From Xanthomonas hortorum (GTDB lineage: Bacteria; Pseudomonadota; Gammaproteobacteria; Xanthomonadales; Xanthomonadaceae), in contig NZ_CP101417.1 of NCBI RefSeq assembly GCF_024339125.1, positions 2,243,001 through 2,307,000 of the forward strand: a DNA stretch of 64,000 nt, read 5' to 3'. Below, one piece after another: positions 1-10,782 of the stretch. The first letter of the stretch is position 1; the number at the start of each line of letters is the position of its first letter. The translations under genes were made by a program, and so were the position numbers. The notes beneath the pieces were generated by a model. That model was not told the origin of the DNA, did not search any database, and worked only from the letters and a program-made list of their open reading frames with translations.

Positions 1-303
1 GACGCGGTGGTTGAACTTGTCGGCTGCGCCCCACAGTTCAACGGCCCAGTTGTCGTTGATGTAGTAGCTGGCGCTCAGCGTCGGCGCCGGGCCGCCATCG
101 ACGTCCAGGCCCGGAGCCGGGTCGTTCTTCGGCTTGATCAGGGCCACACCGCCGACCACTGCCCAATGCTTGCCAGAGGCGCTATCGGCGCTGGTGGAAG
201 CCGAGGAGGTGTCACCGGTGTAGGTGGTGTCTTGTGCAAAAGCAGACGGCGCAAACGCAAGTGCGGATACAGCAGCCAGGCTCAGGATGGAAATGGAACG
301 CAT
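1..303 (-). CDS. OmpW-family outer membrane protein (partial, N-terminal part)
   Basis: The gene is cut by the left edge of the window, leaving 101 codons of the N-terminus. The protein starts with a clear Sec signal peptide (hydrophobic core ILSLAAVSALAFAPSAFA, cleavage before QD). A Ser/Thr-rich linker follows, then the start of a beta-barrel: a WAVVGG strand, a loop with proline and aspartate, then ASYYINDNWAVELWG. This order is typical of small eight-stranded OmpW porins, which carry small hydrophobic molecules across the outer membrane. A Shine-Dalgarno sequence (GGAG) precedes the ATG. The rest of the gene, including the C-terminal Phe expected of such barrels, lies outside the window. 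Confidence 0.8.
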   Translation of the reverse strand, partial: MRSISILSLAAVSALAFAPSAFAQDTTYTGDTSSASTSADSASGKHWAVVGGVALIKPKNDPAPGLDVDGGPAPTLSASYYINDNWAVELWGAADKFNHRV

Positions 304-444
304 TGGGGGTCTCCTCGTGTTCTTGTTGGGCCCGTGGAGTGGGCCGCGCCAAAGCTATTCCTGAAAATCTGAATCCACGCCCACCCGCAGCTCGCTAAAA
401 TTTCGTTTGTTCAGCAAGTTTCCGGAGAAGGCCGTGGTTGCGAC

Positions 445-1005
445 ATGCAAGCTGAAAAAGACATTCACCCAGGTGCGATCGCCGTGACGAAAAACGACGT
501 GTTGCAAGGCCTGCCAGCGCACATTCCTGGCGATTGCCGTGTCTTGGTGCTCGGTTCGATGCCCGGCAACGCCTCGCTGGACGCGGCGATGTACTACGCG
601 CACTCACGCAATCGGTTCTGGCCGTTGATGCAGGTGTTGCTGGGTATCGATGCAAGCGCCGCGTATGCCGAACGTCTGGAGGCGTTGGCGCACTGCGGCG
701 TCGGCGTGTGGGATGTGATCGGCCAATGCGAACGGCGCGGCAGCCTGGATACGGCCATCGTCGCTAGCAGCATCGTGGTTAATCCGTTGGCGGCGCGCCT
801 GGCGACGCTGCCGCAGCTGCGCGCGGTGGCCTGCAATGGTGCCGCTGCGGCGCAGGCGTGGCGTCGGCACGTGCAACCGCTGTTGCCAACGCAGTTGCAG
901 GCAGTGCCGGTCTGGGCGTTGCCGTCCACCAGCCCGGCCAACGCAGCGTGGTCGTTGCAACGTTTGTGCGACGCCTGGCAGCCGTTGCGCGATGCCTTGG
1001 ACTAG
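445..1005 (+). CDS. DNA-deoxyinosine / uracil-DNA glycosylase superfamily protein (HDG type)
   Basis: A 186-aa cytoplasmic repair enzyme. Seen: motif GSMPG followed by YYAHSRNRFWP near residues 37-60, and the late motif LPSTSPAN near residue 157. These are the two active-site motifs of the hypoxanthine/uracil-DNA glycosylase branch (UDG superfamily family 6). Such enzymes remove deaminated bases (hypoxanthine from deaminated adenine, sometimes uracil) to start base-excision repair. The length is normal for the family. There is no strong Shine-Dalgarno sequence at the ATG, and a GTG 39 bases downstream (position 484) is an alternative start. The gene appears to be transcribed alone. A mismatch-specific (Mug) activity is possible because the families share the fold. 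Confidence 0.82.
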   Translation: MQAEKDIHPGAIAVTKNDVLQGLPAHIPGDCRVLVLGSMPGNASLDAAMYYAHSRNRFWPLMQVLLGIDASAAYAERLEALAHCGVGVWDVIGQCERRGSLDTAIVASSIVVNPLAARLATLPQLRAVACNGAAAAQAWRRHVQPLLPTQLQAVPVWALPSTSPANAAWSLQRLCDAWQPLRDALD

Positions 1006-1256
1006 CGACGTTGGCCAGGCATGCATCGACGTCGTGATCGAAGACATGCCCATGATCGAGACACGAGCGAGGCGCATGATGCCGGTCGAGCGATGTGCAC
1101 GCGTTTTAGCGGCTTGAACCAACGCGCATACCAACTGCAGCGCCAATTTGACCGGCTGCGGCACCGCTATCGGCCATAAGTCATGCCAGCGTCCGGCACA
1201 GGCACGCGTCCGGCACGCGCGGGCATGCTGCACCCAATGCACAACGGAGCAGCGCG

Positions 1257-2015
1257 ATGACGAGCAAGCACGGATTGATGATGGCGCTAGGGCTGCTGGC
1301 AGGCATGTTCGGTGTCGCGGACGCGGCAGCGGCCGAAGACCTGCACTGCGAAGTCAGCAGCGACTACGACCTCACGCTCAACCCGCGCAGCCTGATCCTG
1401 ATCCGCGAATCGGGCACGCCGCAGCGTCTGGTGATGCGCCAGGGCGCGTTGTTCGTCGACGACCGCTGGGTCGCACTGAGCGCGGACGATCGCGCCCGCT
1501 TGATCCAGTTCGAGCGCCAGACCCGCGAGGTGGTACCGCTGGCGCAGGAGGTCGGGCGCGAAGCGGCCGACATCGCCGTCACCGCGCTGGGCGAGGTGGC
1601 GGCCGGTTTCAGCCGCACCCCGGAGGCCACCCGCACCCAGATGGCGAACGTGCGCGAGAAGATCGATACGCGCCTGAAGCAGAGCTTCAGCAAAAGCCAG
1701 CTCACCACGATCGACATCGATGACGACATCGGCGCCATGGTGGCCGAGCTGCTGCCGCAACTGATCGGCGATGTCGTCGCCGGTGCGGTGCAGTCGGCAT
1801 TGACCGGTAACGATGTGCAGCTGCGGTCGCTGGATGGCGTGGAAGCGCGCATCGAGCGCCTGATTGAGCCGCAGGCACGTGCGTTGCGGCCGCGCGCGCA
1901 GCAACTGTGCGAGCGGGTGGAAGCGCTCGATGGCTTGGACAATGCGCTGGCGTATCGTTTGCCCTCGGGCGAGCCACTGCAACTGTTGCGGGTGGATCGA
2001 CGCGCCTCGAAATGA
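1257..2015 (+). CDS. DUF2884 (YggN-type) exported protein
   Basis: A 252-aa protein with a Sec signal peptide (about residues 1-26, MALGLLAGMFGVADAAAA) followed by a conserved core that includes LHCEVSSDYDLTL, a beta-rich part with DDRWVALSADDRARL, and a long helical part. This matches the DUF2884/YggN family of periplasmic proteins of unknown function. Two Cys residues (one after the signal, one near the C-terminus in QQLCERVEAL) could form a disulfide. A GGAG sequence lies just upstream of the ATG. The 250 bases before it contain nothing else I can support. The role is unknown. Confidence 0.75.
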   Translation: MTSKHGLMMALGLLAGMFGVADAAAAEDLHCEVSSDYDLTLNPRSLILIRESGTPQRLVMRQGALFVDDRWVALSADDRARLIQFERQTREVVPLAQEVGREAADIAVTALGEVAAGFSRTPEATRTQMANVREKIDTRLKQSFSKSQLTTIDIDDDIGAMVAELLPQLIGDVVAGAVQSALTGNDVQLRSLDGVEARIERLIEPQARALRPRAQQLCERVEALDGLDNALAYRLPSGEPLQLLRVDRRASK

Positions 2016-2143
2016 TCCAGCGCGTGCGTGCGCAAACGCTGCATCCCACCCGGTGTGCGACTTTTTCCACGGCAATGGTTGGCGCTGCGGCCCGCAGCCG
2101 GCCACAATAGGGGTTTCCCCATTCTGTTGCCGGAGTTCCCCGT

Positions 2144-3934
2144 ATGGCCGAAATCAAGGAAGCACTTGTCCCCGATATCGGTGACTACAGCGATGTCCCG
2201 GTAATCGAGGTGCTGGTGTCGGTCGGCGATACGGTCAGCAAGGACCAGAGCCTGGTCACGCTGGAATCGGACAAGGCCACGATGGAAGTGCCCTCGTCGG
2301 TGTCCGGCGTGGTCAAGGAACTCAAGGTCAAGGTCGGCGATTCGCTGTCGCAGGGCGCGCTGGTGGCGCTGATCGAAGTGGCCGATGCCGGCGCCGAGAC
2401 CGCTGCTGCCCCCGCTCCGGCGGCTGCGCCCGCTCCGGCGGCTGCGCCCGCTGCTCCGGCCAAGGCCGCGCCCGCTGCCGCCCCGGCCGCCAAGGCTGAG
2501 CCGGCCGCGCCTGCCGCATCCTCGGAAGGCGGCCTGGTCGAGGCGCTTGTGCCCGACATCGGCGACTACACCGACATCCCGGTGATCGAAGTGCTGGTCG
2601 CCGTCGGCGATACCGTCGCCAAGGACCAGAGCCTGGTCACGCTGGAGTCGGACAAGGCCACGATGGAAGTGCCGTCCTCGGCCGCCGGCGTGGTCAAGGA
2701 ACTCAAGGTCAAGGTCGGCGACACGCTCTCGCAGGGCAATGTGGTCGCCATCATCGCGGCCAGCGATGGCGGTGCCGGTGCGGCGCAGTCCCCGGCCAAG
2801 CCCACCACCGAGACCGCCGAAACGGCGGGCAAGGTCGAGCCGGTCGCGGTGTCCGCGGTACCGGACAAACTGGCCCAGCGCGAGATCGCGCAGGTACAGG
2901 GCGCGCGCTCCAGCGAGGCGTCGCAGCCTGCACAGGGCGGCCAGCCATCGGCCGGCAACCCGTCCAGCCCGCCGGTGACCTTCGACGCCGACAGCGTGCT
3001 GCCGTCCAAGGTGGCCTATGCCAGCCCGGTGGTGCGCGTGTTCGCACGCGAGCTGGGCGTGGATCTGAACCAGCTCAAGGGCAGCGAAAAGGGCGGCCGC
3101 ATCACCCGCGAAGACGTGCAGCGCTTCGTCAAGGCCGCACTTAGTGGCGGCGCGCCTGCCGCGGCCGGTGCTGCGCCGGCCGGCGGTGGCAATGGGTTGA
3201 ACCTGCTGGCCTGGCCGAAGGTGGACTTCAGCAAGTTCGGCGAGACCGAAACCCAGCCGCTGTCGCGCATCAAGAAGATTTCCGGTGCCAACCTGGCACG
3301 CAACTGGGCGATGATTCCGCACGTCACCCAGTTCGAATCGGCCGACATCACCGACCTGGAAGCCCTGCGCGTGGCCCTCAACAAGGAAAACGAGAAGGCG
3401 GGCATCAAGCTCACCATGCTCGCCTTCCTGGTCAAAGCCAGCGCCGCGGGGTTGAAAAAATTCCCCGAGTTCAACGCCTCGCTCGATGCGGCAGGCGAAA
3501 ACCTCACGCTGAAGAAGTACATCAACATCGGCTTTGCCGCCGACACGCCGAACGGTCTGGTCGTGCCGGTGATCCGCGATGTCGACAAGAAGGGCGTGCT
3601 GCAGATCGCGCAGGAAAGCGGCGAGCTGGCCAAGAAGGCGCGCGACGGCAAGCTGGGCCCGGCCGACATGAGCGGCGGCTGCTTCTCGATCAGCTCGCTC
3701 GGCGGCATCGGTGGTACGGCGTTCACGCCGATCATCAACGCGCCGGAAGTGGCGATCCTGGGCGTGTCCAAGTCGGCGATGCAGCCGGTGTGGAACGGCA
3801 AGGAGTTCGCGCCCAAGTTGATGCTGCCGTTGTCGTTGAGCTACGACCACCGCGTCATCGACGGCGCGCTGGCTGCACGCTTCACCACCTATCTCGCCCA
3901 GGTGCTGGCCGACATGCGACGCGTCCTGCTGTGA
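2144..3934 (+). CDS. aceF: Pyruvate dehydrogenase E2, dihydrolipoamide acetyltransferase
   Basis: The 596-aa E2 core subunit transfers acetyl groups from E1 to CoA through swinging lipoyl arms. Domain order: lipoyl domain 1 (about 1-77, lipoyl Lys44 in ESDKATMEV), an Ala/Pro linker, lipoyl domain 2 (about 133-210, Lys171), a second linker, the peripheral-subunit-binding domain (about 286-330, ASPVVRVFARELGVDL), and the catalytic domain (about 360-596) with the active-site motif HRVIDG (His569, Asp573). The two lipoyl domains are nearly identical, pointing to recent duplication or conversion. E1 (aceE) is not in this window. The stop codon overlaps the next gene by four bases (GTGA), so translation is likely coupled. 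Confidence 0.97.
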   Translation: MAEIKEALVPDIGDYSDVPVIEVLVSVGDTVSKDQSLVTLESDKATMEVPSSVSGVVKELKVKVGDSLSQGALVALIEVADAGAETAAAPAPAAAPAPAAAPAAPAKAAPAAAPAAKAEPAAPAASSEGGLVEALVPDIGDYTDIPVIEVLVAVGDTVAKDQSLVTLESDKATMEVPSSAAGVVKELKVKVGDTLSQGNVVAIIAASDGGAGAAQSPAKPTTETAETAGKVEPVAVSAVPDKLAQREIAQVQGARSSEASQPAQGGQPSAGNPSSPPVTFDADSVLPSKVAYASPVVRVFARELGVDLNQLKGSEKGGRITREDVQRFVKAALSGGAPAAAGAAPAGGGNGLNLLAWPKVDFSKFGETETQPLSRIKKISGANLARNWAMIPHVTQFESADITDLEALRVALNKENEKAGIKLTMLAFLVKASAAGLKKFPEFNASLDAAGENLTLKKYINIGFAADTPNGLVVPVIRDVDKKGVLQIAQESGELAKKARDGKLGPADMSGGCFSISSLGGIGGTAFTPIINAPEVAILGVSKSAMQPVWNGKEFAPKLMLPLSLSYDHRVIDGALAARFTTYLAQVLADMRRVLL

Positions 3935-4578
3935 GAGCGGCGCTGCTGACGCTCGCCCTGCTGGGCGTGCTGCCGTGCACGGCTGCGGCGGCACGCGAGT
4001 GCGAGAGCGCGCTCGGGCGCGGCTGGCCGCCGGCGGTGGGCAACTACGGCACCGCGGTGACCACGCTGCTCGATGCTGGCGGCAAGCCAAGCTTGTCGTT
4101 GCTCACGCTGCCCACCCGCGGCGTGGAAAGCGGCGTCTCGCTGCTGCCGGGCAAGGACGGCGCCGACTGGACCCTGCGCCACAGCCGCGCCGACGAGCGC
4201 GTCTACAGCTGGGTCAGCCAGAGCGATCGCGGCAGCGTGCAGTTCCGCACCAAGCAGACCCCGGAAACGGTGGAAATTCCGATTCCGGCAGCGTTGGCAA
4301 AGCGCCTGGTCAGCAACTGGACCGCCGCACTGACCCAGCTCGCACCGACCGGACGCACCGCGCCGGTGAACGAGGGCGAGGTGCTGTCGTTCCAGGTCGA
4401 TGGCGTGCGCTACAGCGGCGCGCGTCCGGGCTGCGGCGCCGGCGAGTTGCTGGTGCAGCAGGCCGCGTTGCTGATCGAAGCCAGCGAAGGCAAGGAAAAG
4501 AAGCGCGACAAGCGCTGGACCCAAATCGAATCGTCGCTGGATGAACTCCAGCAGACGCTTGCCGGCACGGCCGGTTGA
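3931..4578 (+). CDS. Exported protein of unknown function embedded between aceF and lpdA
   Basis: A 215-aa protein starting at a GTG that overlaps the aceF stop (GTGA); the open frame extends upstream inside aceF, but the signal peptide places the start here. Residues 1-21 form a Sec signal (LLTLALLGVLPCTAAAA). The mature part has two Cys residues (near positions 24 and 170) and alternating beta-like segments such as WTLRHSRADERVYSWVSQ, and ends in a charged helix. I do not recognise the family. It lies between two cytoplasmic enzyme genes and ends 16 bases before lpdA, so it is co-transcribed with the pyruvate dehydrogenase genes. An envelope protein in that operon is odd. Confidence 0.75.
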   Translation: MRAALLTLALLGVLPCTAAAARECESALGRGWPPAVGNYGTAVTTLLDAGGKPSLSLLTLPTRGVESGVSLLPGKDGADWTLRHSRADERVYSWVSQSDRGSVQFRTKQTPETVEIPIPAALAKRLVSNWTAALTQLAPTGRTAPVNEGEVLSFQVDGVRYSGARPGCGAGELLVQQAALLIEASEGKEKKRDKRWTQIESSLDELQQTLAGTAG

Positions 4579-4594
4579 GCCACAGGAGAAGCAA

Positions 4595-6427
<1,833 letters not shown>

Positions 6428-6452
6428 GCCGCGCACATTGCGTGCAGTGCCA

Positions 6453-6481
6453 ACGACGCCCCGCCTTGCGCGGGGCGTCGT
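6453..6481 (+). terminator. Rho-independent terminator of the aceF-lpdA operon
   Basis: A perfect 12-bp GC-rich stem (ACGACGCCCCGC with its complement) with a 5-base loop starts 26 bases after the lpdA stop and is followed by a short T-containing tail (CGTTTG). Confidence 0.8.
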
Positions 6482-6663
6482 CGTTTGGGCGTCGTGGTGT
6501 TGATCGCACAGCAAGCCCGTTGGATTCCCAGGCCATCGAGGATCCAGATCAGGTGGACGTGCGGCGCGACAGCGTGGGTGAGACGCCGTTGGCCGACTAT
6601 GTGTACGTCGCCGCGCACCTCTGCCCAACGCCATAGCGGCGCATTCGGCACATGGAAAAATGC

Positions 6664-6690
6664 AAAAGGCCCGCAAAAAGCGGGCCTTTT
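6664..6690 (-). terminator. Bidirectional-looking terminator between lpdA and the outer membrane protein gene
   Basis: An 11-bp stem (AAAAGGCCCGC / GCGGGCCTTTT) with an A5 loop. On the minus strand it lies 22 bases past the stop of the leftward barrel gene and ends in a T-run, so it is its terminator. The A/T arms would let it act in both directions. Confidence 0.85.
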
Positions 6691-6711
6691 GAGTACTATG
6701 CTAGGAGCGAC

Positions 6712-7524
6712 TCAGAACGCAAACGTCACGCCTGCAACCGGACCCTTGAACTCCTGCTTCAAACCGATCAGGCCATCGCTGCCGCGCTGGTCGACGTCGA
6801 GCTTGAACCAGTCGTAGCCGGCGAACAGACCGAAGTTCTTGGTGAAGCGGTATTCGGCAATCGCGTTGGCGCGGCTCAGGTCGCCCTTGTAATCGTCGAA
6901 GTTGCCCCAGCTGGTGTTGAGGTACTGACCCTGCACGTTGAACAGCCAATGCTCGCTCGGACGCGCGGTGAAGCGGATACCGACCACCGGCGCAACGCCG
7001 TCGGCCTTCTCGTTCAACACGTCGCCGCTGAACACGCTGCCCAGATCGGCATAGGCGTTGGCTTCGACCTTGGCGTATTCGGCACCGAGCTGCAGGCCCA
7101 GGCTGAATTCCGGCGAATCGATGACCGAGTAGTCATACACCAGGGTGGCGACCTGATACTTCAGCTCACCCTTGATGAAGCTGCCCGTCGGCACGGTGAT
7201 GCCGCCGCCGCTCAGATCCTGGGTCAGGGTCTCGCGGCGATCCTTGTCGTACTTGAAGTAATCGAAGATCAGGCGCTGACGGGTGCTGATGCGGAACACG
7301 CCATCGACACGCGGCTCCCATTCCTTGCCGCCGAGCTTGAAATCTTCATTGACCGACACGTTGTTGCCTACCACCAGCGTGTTGCCACGGATGGTGTTGT
7401 CGTTGTCGACGTTCATCGCACCGAGACGAATCTGGAAGCGATCATCGGTGTCTTCGGCATGGGCAGGCGCGGCATAAGCGGCAGCCAGTACGCACGGGAT
7501 GACCAGTGCGAGAAGGTGTTTCAT
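6712..7524 (-). CDS. Outer membrane beta-barrel protein
   Basis: A 270-aa exported protein. The signal peptide is residues 1-22 (HLLALVIPCVLAAAYAAPAHA, cleaved before EDTDDRF). The mature part is a run of amphipathic beta strands with aromatic girdles (RLIFDYFKY, HWLFNVQGQYLNTSW, NFGLFAGYDWFKLDV) and ends in GVTFAF with the C-terminal Phe used by the Bam machinery. This is an OmpA/OmpW-sized barrel; I cannot assign a substrate. The ATG at 7524 is chosen because GGAG lies six bases upstream; an ATG 12 bases further upstream lacks a ribosome site. It is monocistronic with its own terminator. Confidence 0.8.
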   Translation of the reverse strand: MKHLLALVIPCVLAAAYAAPAHAEDTDDRFQIRLGAMNVDNDNTIRGNTLVVGNNVSVNEDFKLGGKEWEPRVDGVFRISTRQRLIFDYFKYDKDRRETLTQDLSGGGITVPTGSFIKGELKYQVATLVYDYSVIDSPEFSLGLQLGAEYAKVEANAYADLGSVFSGDVLNEKADGVAPVVGIRFTARPSEHWLFNVQGQYLNTSWGNFDDYKGDLSRANAIAEYRFTKNFGLFAGYDWFKLDVDQRGSDGLIGLKQEFKGPVAGVTFAF

Positions 7525-7802
7525 GGGGAACTCCATCGTTCTAAGAGAGGCAGGCAACCGACCTGTGGCGCGCACTATCGATAAAATGGTGTCGTTCACA
7601 AGTGAACGAGCTGTCGATTCGATGTGAAAGCCTAAATAGCAATCGGACAAAACGGTCCGGTGCCGCGGGCAGTTCGACTTTAGTCGTGCGCCGCGCAATC
7701 GAGGCGCCAATAACGAAACGATGCGGCTGGTATCGCGCCAGGAACGCGTCGATTGGACCGCCGATGGGAAGGTCGCAGGGTGCGACAAAATGCGTAAAAA
7801 GC
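7525..7802. other. Non-coding gap upstream of the barrel gene
   Basis: Between the leftward barrel gene and the hairpin at 7803 I find no convincing gene. The stretch must hold the promoter of the leftward barrel gene. It contains several short perfect hairpins, for example GTCGCA-ggg-TGCGAC near 7772-7786, but no recognised motif. Confidence 0.5.
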
Positions 7803-7828
7803 AGGAGCCCCGGTCTCCCAGGGCTCCT
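7803..7828 (-). terminator. Terminator-like hairpin pointing left, upstream of the atp operon
   Basis: Stem AGGAGCCC / GGGCTCCT (8 bp, 10-base loop) followed on the minus strand by GCTTTTTA. This reads as an intrinsic terminator for a leftward transcript starting between here and the atp promoter. A small Cys-rich reading frame ends exactly at its edge (stop at 7827-7829). Confidence 0.5.
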
Positions 7829-7964
7829 AGACGCAGCCTGCGGCAGTACCTTTCGACGAGGATGTGCAGGCCTCGTAGGTTATGACCGTCTGTTTGTGGC
7901 AAAGTTCCCACCCGTTGCCGCAGCACCTGTATGGTGCGCCGCAGCAGCCAGTGACTTCTGCCGG

Positions 7965-7994
7965 TTGTCTCGCAATTTGTCCCATTGCTATACT
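7965..7994 (+). promoter_or_regulatory. Putative sigma70 promoter of the atp operon
   Basis: TTGTCT (-35-like) and TATACT (-10) with an 18-base spacer. The -10 is preceded by TGC, giving an extended -10 element. Transcription would start near 8001, about 53 bases before the atpI GTG. The spacer holds an inverted repeat, GCAAT-n7-ATTGC (7972-7988), which could be an operator. Confidence 0.55.
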
Positions 7995-8053
7995 TTCGCG
8001 GCTCGACGAGGCGCATCTGCGCTTCCCACTCATTCACACGTAAGGTAACCGTA

Positions 8054-8419
8054 GTGCTGAACTCCGTTGACGCGGGTCGGCGGTTGATGCTGCGCGCTGC
8101 GGTATATCCGCTTGCCGCTGTAGCTATAACCAGTCTGGGGTTGCTGTTGGTCGGTCCCCGTTACGCTGCCGGTCTGGCGTTGACCGGATTTGCGACGGTA
8201 CTGGGCGGCTGGGTCGCAGCACGGACCGCGCTAGGGGGCGGGATCCAGGCGGCAGGTATAGCCATGGTCCGGTTGATCCTGGCGATGGTGTTGAAGTGGG
8301 TATTGGTTTTCGTGGCGCTGGCGCTCGGCTTCGGCCTGTGGCGGCTGCCTCCTCTGGCTTTGTTGGCGGGTATCGCCATCGGGCTGATTTTTCAGGTTCT
8401 GGCTCTGGCCAGGCGTTGA
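8054..8419 (+). CDS. atpI: ATP synthase subunit I (AtpI)
   Basis: A 121-aa membrane protein with four predicted transmembrane segments (about residues 15-33, 38-56, 69-91 and 96-118), the normal plan for AtpI, which helps assemble the c-ring. It is first in the atp operon. The start is a GTG preceded by TAAGGTAA at good spacing; the frame is open further upstream but with no membrane segment and no ribosome site. AtpI is poorly conserved in sequence, so the call leans on topology and position. Confidence 0.88.
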   Translation: MLNSVDAGRRLMLRAAVYPLAAVAITSLGLLLVGPRYAAGLALTGFATVLGGWVAARTALGGGIQAAGIAMVRLILAMVLKWVLVFVALALGFGLWRLPPLALLAGIAIGLIFQVLALARR

Positions 8420-8444
8420 TTCGAACTTAAAGGGCTCCGGACAC

Positions 8445-9245
8445 ATGGCGGGCGAGGCAGCAACACCTACCTCCTATATCCAGCATCACTTGCAGAACCT
8501 GATCTATCCGGTTCGCGAGGGTGGCGGTACGTTTTGGACCATCCACGTCGACACCCTGGTCATGGCCGTGTTGATGGGCCTGGTGATGGTCGTCGGCTTC
8601 TGGACGGCGACCCGCAATGCCACCGCCGGCGTGCCCGGCAAGTGGCAGGCGTTCGTGGAAATCTGCCTGGAGTTCGTCGACCGGCAGGCCAAGGACACCT
8701 ACCACGGCACCAGCAAGCTGGTGACCCCGATCGCGATCACGATCTTCTTCTGGATCCTGTTGATGAATCTCATCAAGATGATCCCGGCCGACTTCATCGC
8801 CATCCCGCTGGGCTGGGCAGGCATCCACGCCTGGAAGCCGGTGCCGACCGCCGACGTCAATGCCACCTTGGGCATGTCGATCAGCGTGTTCTTCCTGATG
8901 ATCTTCTTCTCGCTGCGCTCCAAGGGCGTGGGCGGCATGACCAAGGAATTCCTGACGGCGCCGTTCGGCAAGTGGATGATGCCGTTCAACCTGCTTTTGA
9001 ACATCGTCGAGTGGCTGAGCAAGCCGATTTCGTTGGCGATGCGACTGTTCGGCAACATGTTCGGCGGCGAGATCGTCTTCCTGCTGATCTGGGTGCTGGG
9101 CGGTGCGGGCATCGCCGGCATGGTTGCTGGCGGCGTATTCGGCCTCGGCTGGATGCTGTTCCACCTGTTGGTGATTCCGCTGCAGGCCTTCATTTTCATG
9201 ATGCTATCGATCGTGTATCTGAGCCTTGCCGAAGACAGTCACTGA
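8445..9245 (+). CDS. atpB: ATP synthase Fo subunit a
   Basis: A 266-aa integral membrane subunit that forms the proton half-channels against the c-ring. It has five to six hydrophobic segments. The conserved helix LAMRLFGNMFGGEIV (around residues 197-211) carries the essential Arg (MRLFGN) that faces the c-ring carboxylate. The C-terminal helix includes LQAFIFMMLSIVYLS. The length is normal. Second gene of the operon, 25 bases after atpI. Confidence 0.97.
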   Translation: MAGEAATPTSYIQHHLQNLIYPVREGGGTFWTIHVDTLVMAVLMGLVMVVGFWTATRNATAGVPGKWQAFVEICLEFVDRQAKDTYHGTSKLVTPIAITIFFWILLMNLIKMIPADFIAIPLGWAGIHAWKPVPTADVNATLGMSISVFFLMIFFSLRSKGVGGMTKEFLTAPFGKWMMPFNLLLNIVEWLSKPISLAMRLFGNMFGGEIVFLLIWVLGGAGIAGMVAGGVFGLGWMLFHLLVIPLQAFIFMMLSIVYLSLAEDSH

Positions 9246-9620
<375 letters not shown>

Positions 9621-9733
9621 TCCAGCGGTAGCAGGATGTGGGGCCAACCGCGTGCGGTTGTCTCCGCGGATGAAGGTCGGAAAGCGTCGCCATGCGGCGG
9701 CGCTTTCACCCCTAAAGAGCGATTGAGCGACCC

Positions 9734-10204
9734 ATGGACATCACCCTTACCATCTTTGCCCAGGCGCTGGCCTTCGCCGGTCTGATCTGGATCGTCGCGA
9801 CCAAAATCTGGCCGCCGCTGCTGCAGGCGATCGAAGAGCGTCAGCAAAAGATCGCTGAAGGTCTGGCTGCGGCCGATCGCAGTCAGAAGGATCTGGCGCA
9901 GGCGCAGGAAAAGGTCAACGAAGCACTGAAGGACGCACGCACCAAGGCCAACGAGATCATCGATCAGGCCCATGCGCGCGCCAACCAGATCATCGAAGCG
10001 GCCAAGCACGAGGCAATTGCCGAAGCCAACCGTCAGAAGGATCTGGCGCAGACCGAAATCGACGCATCTGCCACCCGTGCCCGCGAAGAACTGCGCAAGC
10101 AGATCTCGGTGCTGGCGGTCAGCGGTGCCGAGAAGCTGCTCAAGCGCGAAATCGATGCCAACGCCCACAAGGCGCTGCTCGACGAGCTGGCGGCGGAGAT
10201 TTAA
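9734..10204 (+). CDS. atpF: ATP synthase Fo subunit b
   Basis: A 156-aa peripheral stalk subunit with an N-terminal transmembrane helix ([23 protein letters not shown]) followed by a long charged helix rich in Ala, Glu, Lys and Gln (about residues 30-150) that dimerises as a coiled coil and contacts delta. The length matches the E. coli protein. It ends three bases before atpH. Confidence 0.96.
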   Translation: MDITLTIFAQALAFAGLIWIVATKIWPPLLQAIEERQQKIAEGLAAADRSQKDLAQAQEKVNEALKDARTKANEIIDQAHARANQIIEAAKHEAIAEANRQKDLAQTEIDASATRAREELRKQISVLAVSGAEKLLKREIDANAHKALLDELAAEI

Positions 10205-10207
10205 TCG

Positions 10208-10735
10208 ATGAGCCAGGCCCTCACACTTGCCCGTCCCTACGGCCGTGCCGCGTTTGCGATCGCGCGTGAGGGCGGTACCTTCGCACTCTGGTCCGATGCG
10301 CTGGCGTTCTCGGCGCAGGTGGCCGGCGACCCGCGCGTGGCTGCATTGCTGCTCAACCCGGCCCTGAGCCAGGAACAGGCAGTGACGTTGCTGGCGCCGC
10401 CAACGGCGAGCGAAGACTATCTGCGTTTTCTTGGCCTGCTAGCCGATGCGCAGCGCCTGTCGGTGCTGCCGGAAATCGCAGGCTTGTACGAACAGCTGCG
10501 CGCCGAGGCCGAACATGTCGTCAAGGCGACGGTGACCTCGGCAACCGAAATGACCGCGACCGAGCTGGACACGATCGCTGCTGCGCTGAAGAAGCGTTTT
10601 GGCCGCGAGGTGGACATCACTACCGCGGTGGATGCTTCGTTGATCGGCGGCGCGGTGATCGACACCGGCGACGTGGTCATCGACGGCTCGCTGAAGGGCA
10701 AGCTCGCGCGTCTGCAAAGCTCGCTCGCCCACTGA
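10208..10735 (+). CDS. atpH: ATP synthase F1 subunit delta
   Basis: A 175-aa protein with the N-terminal motif [13 protein letters not shown], which binds the top of F1, and the C-terminal OSCP-type segment [21 protein letters not shown]. It joins subunit b to the F1 head. Its ATG follows the atpF stop by three bases, so translation is probably coupled. Confidence 0.96.
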   Translation: MSQALTLARPYGRAAFAIAREGGTFALWSDALAFSAQVAGDPRVAALLLNPALSQEQAVTLLAPPTASEDYLRFLGLLADAQRLSVLPEIAGLYEQLRAEAEHVVKATVTSATEMTATELDTIAAALKKRFGREVDITTAVDASLIGGAVIDTGDVVIDGSLKGKLARLQSSLAH

Positions 10736-10782
10736 ATTCACATAAACGCATGGCCCTCGCGGCCGGCACCTAGGACTGAACG

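Noticed and set aside
1364..4090. A 908-codon open frame on the strand opposite aceF, and similar long antisense frames opposite lpdA, atpA, atpD and the TonB receptors.
   Set aside because: These are by-products of strong GC bias at third codon positions; they have no ribosome sites or family motifs, and the opposite strand carries certain genes.
7657..7852. Possible 6S RNA: GGTGCCGCGGGC near 7658 can pair with GCCTGCGGCAGTACC near 7837, and a hairpin precedes the 3' arm, as in 6S RNA.
   Set aside because: The middle folds into several local hairpins rather than the single long stem with a central bubble, and the gene context is not the usual one. The 7803 hairpin reads better as a leftward terminator. 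A covariance-model search would settle it.
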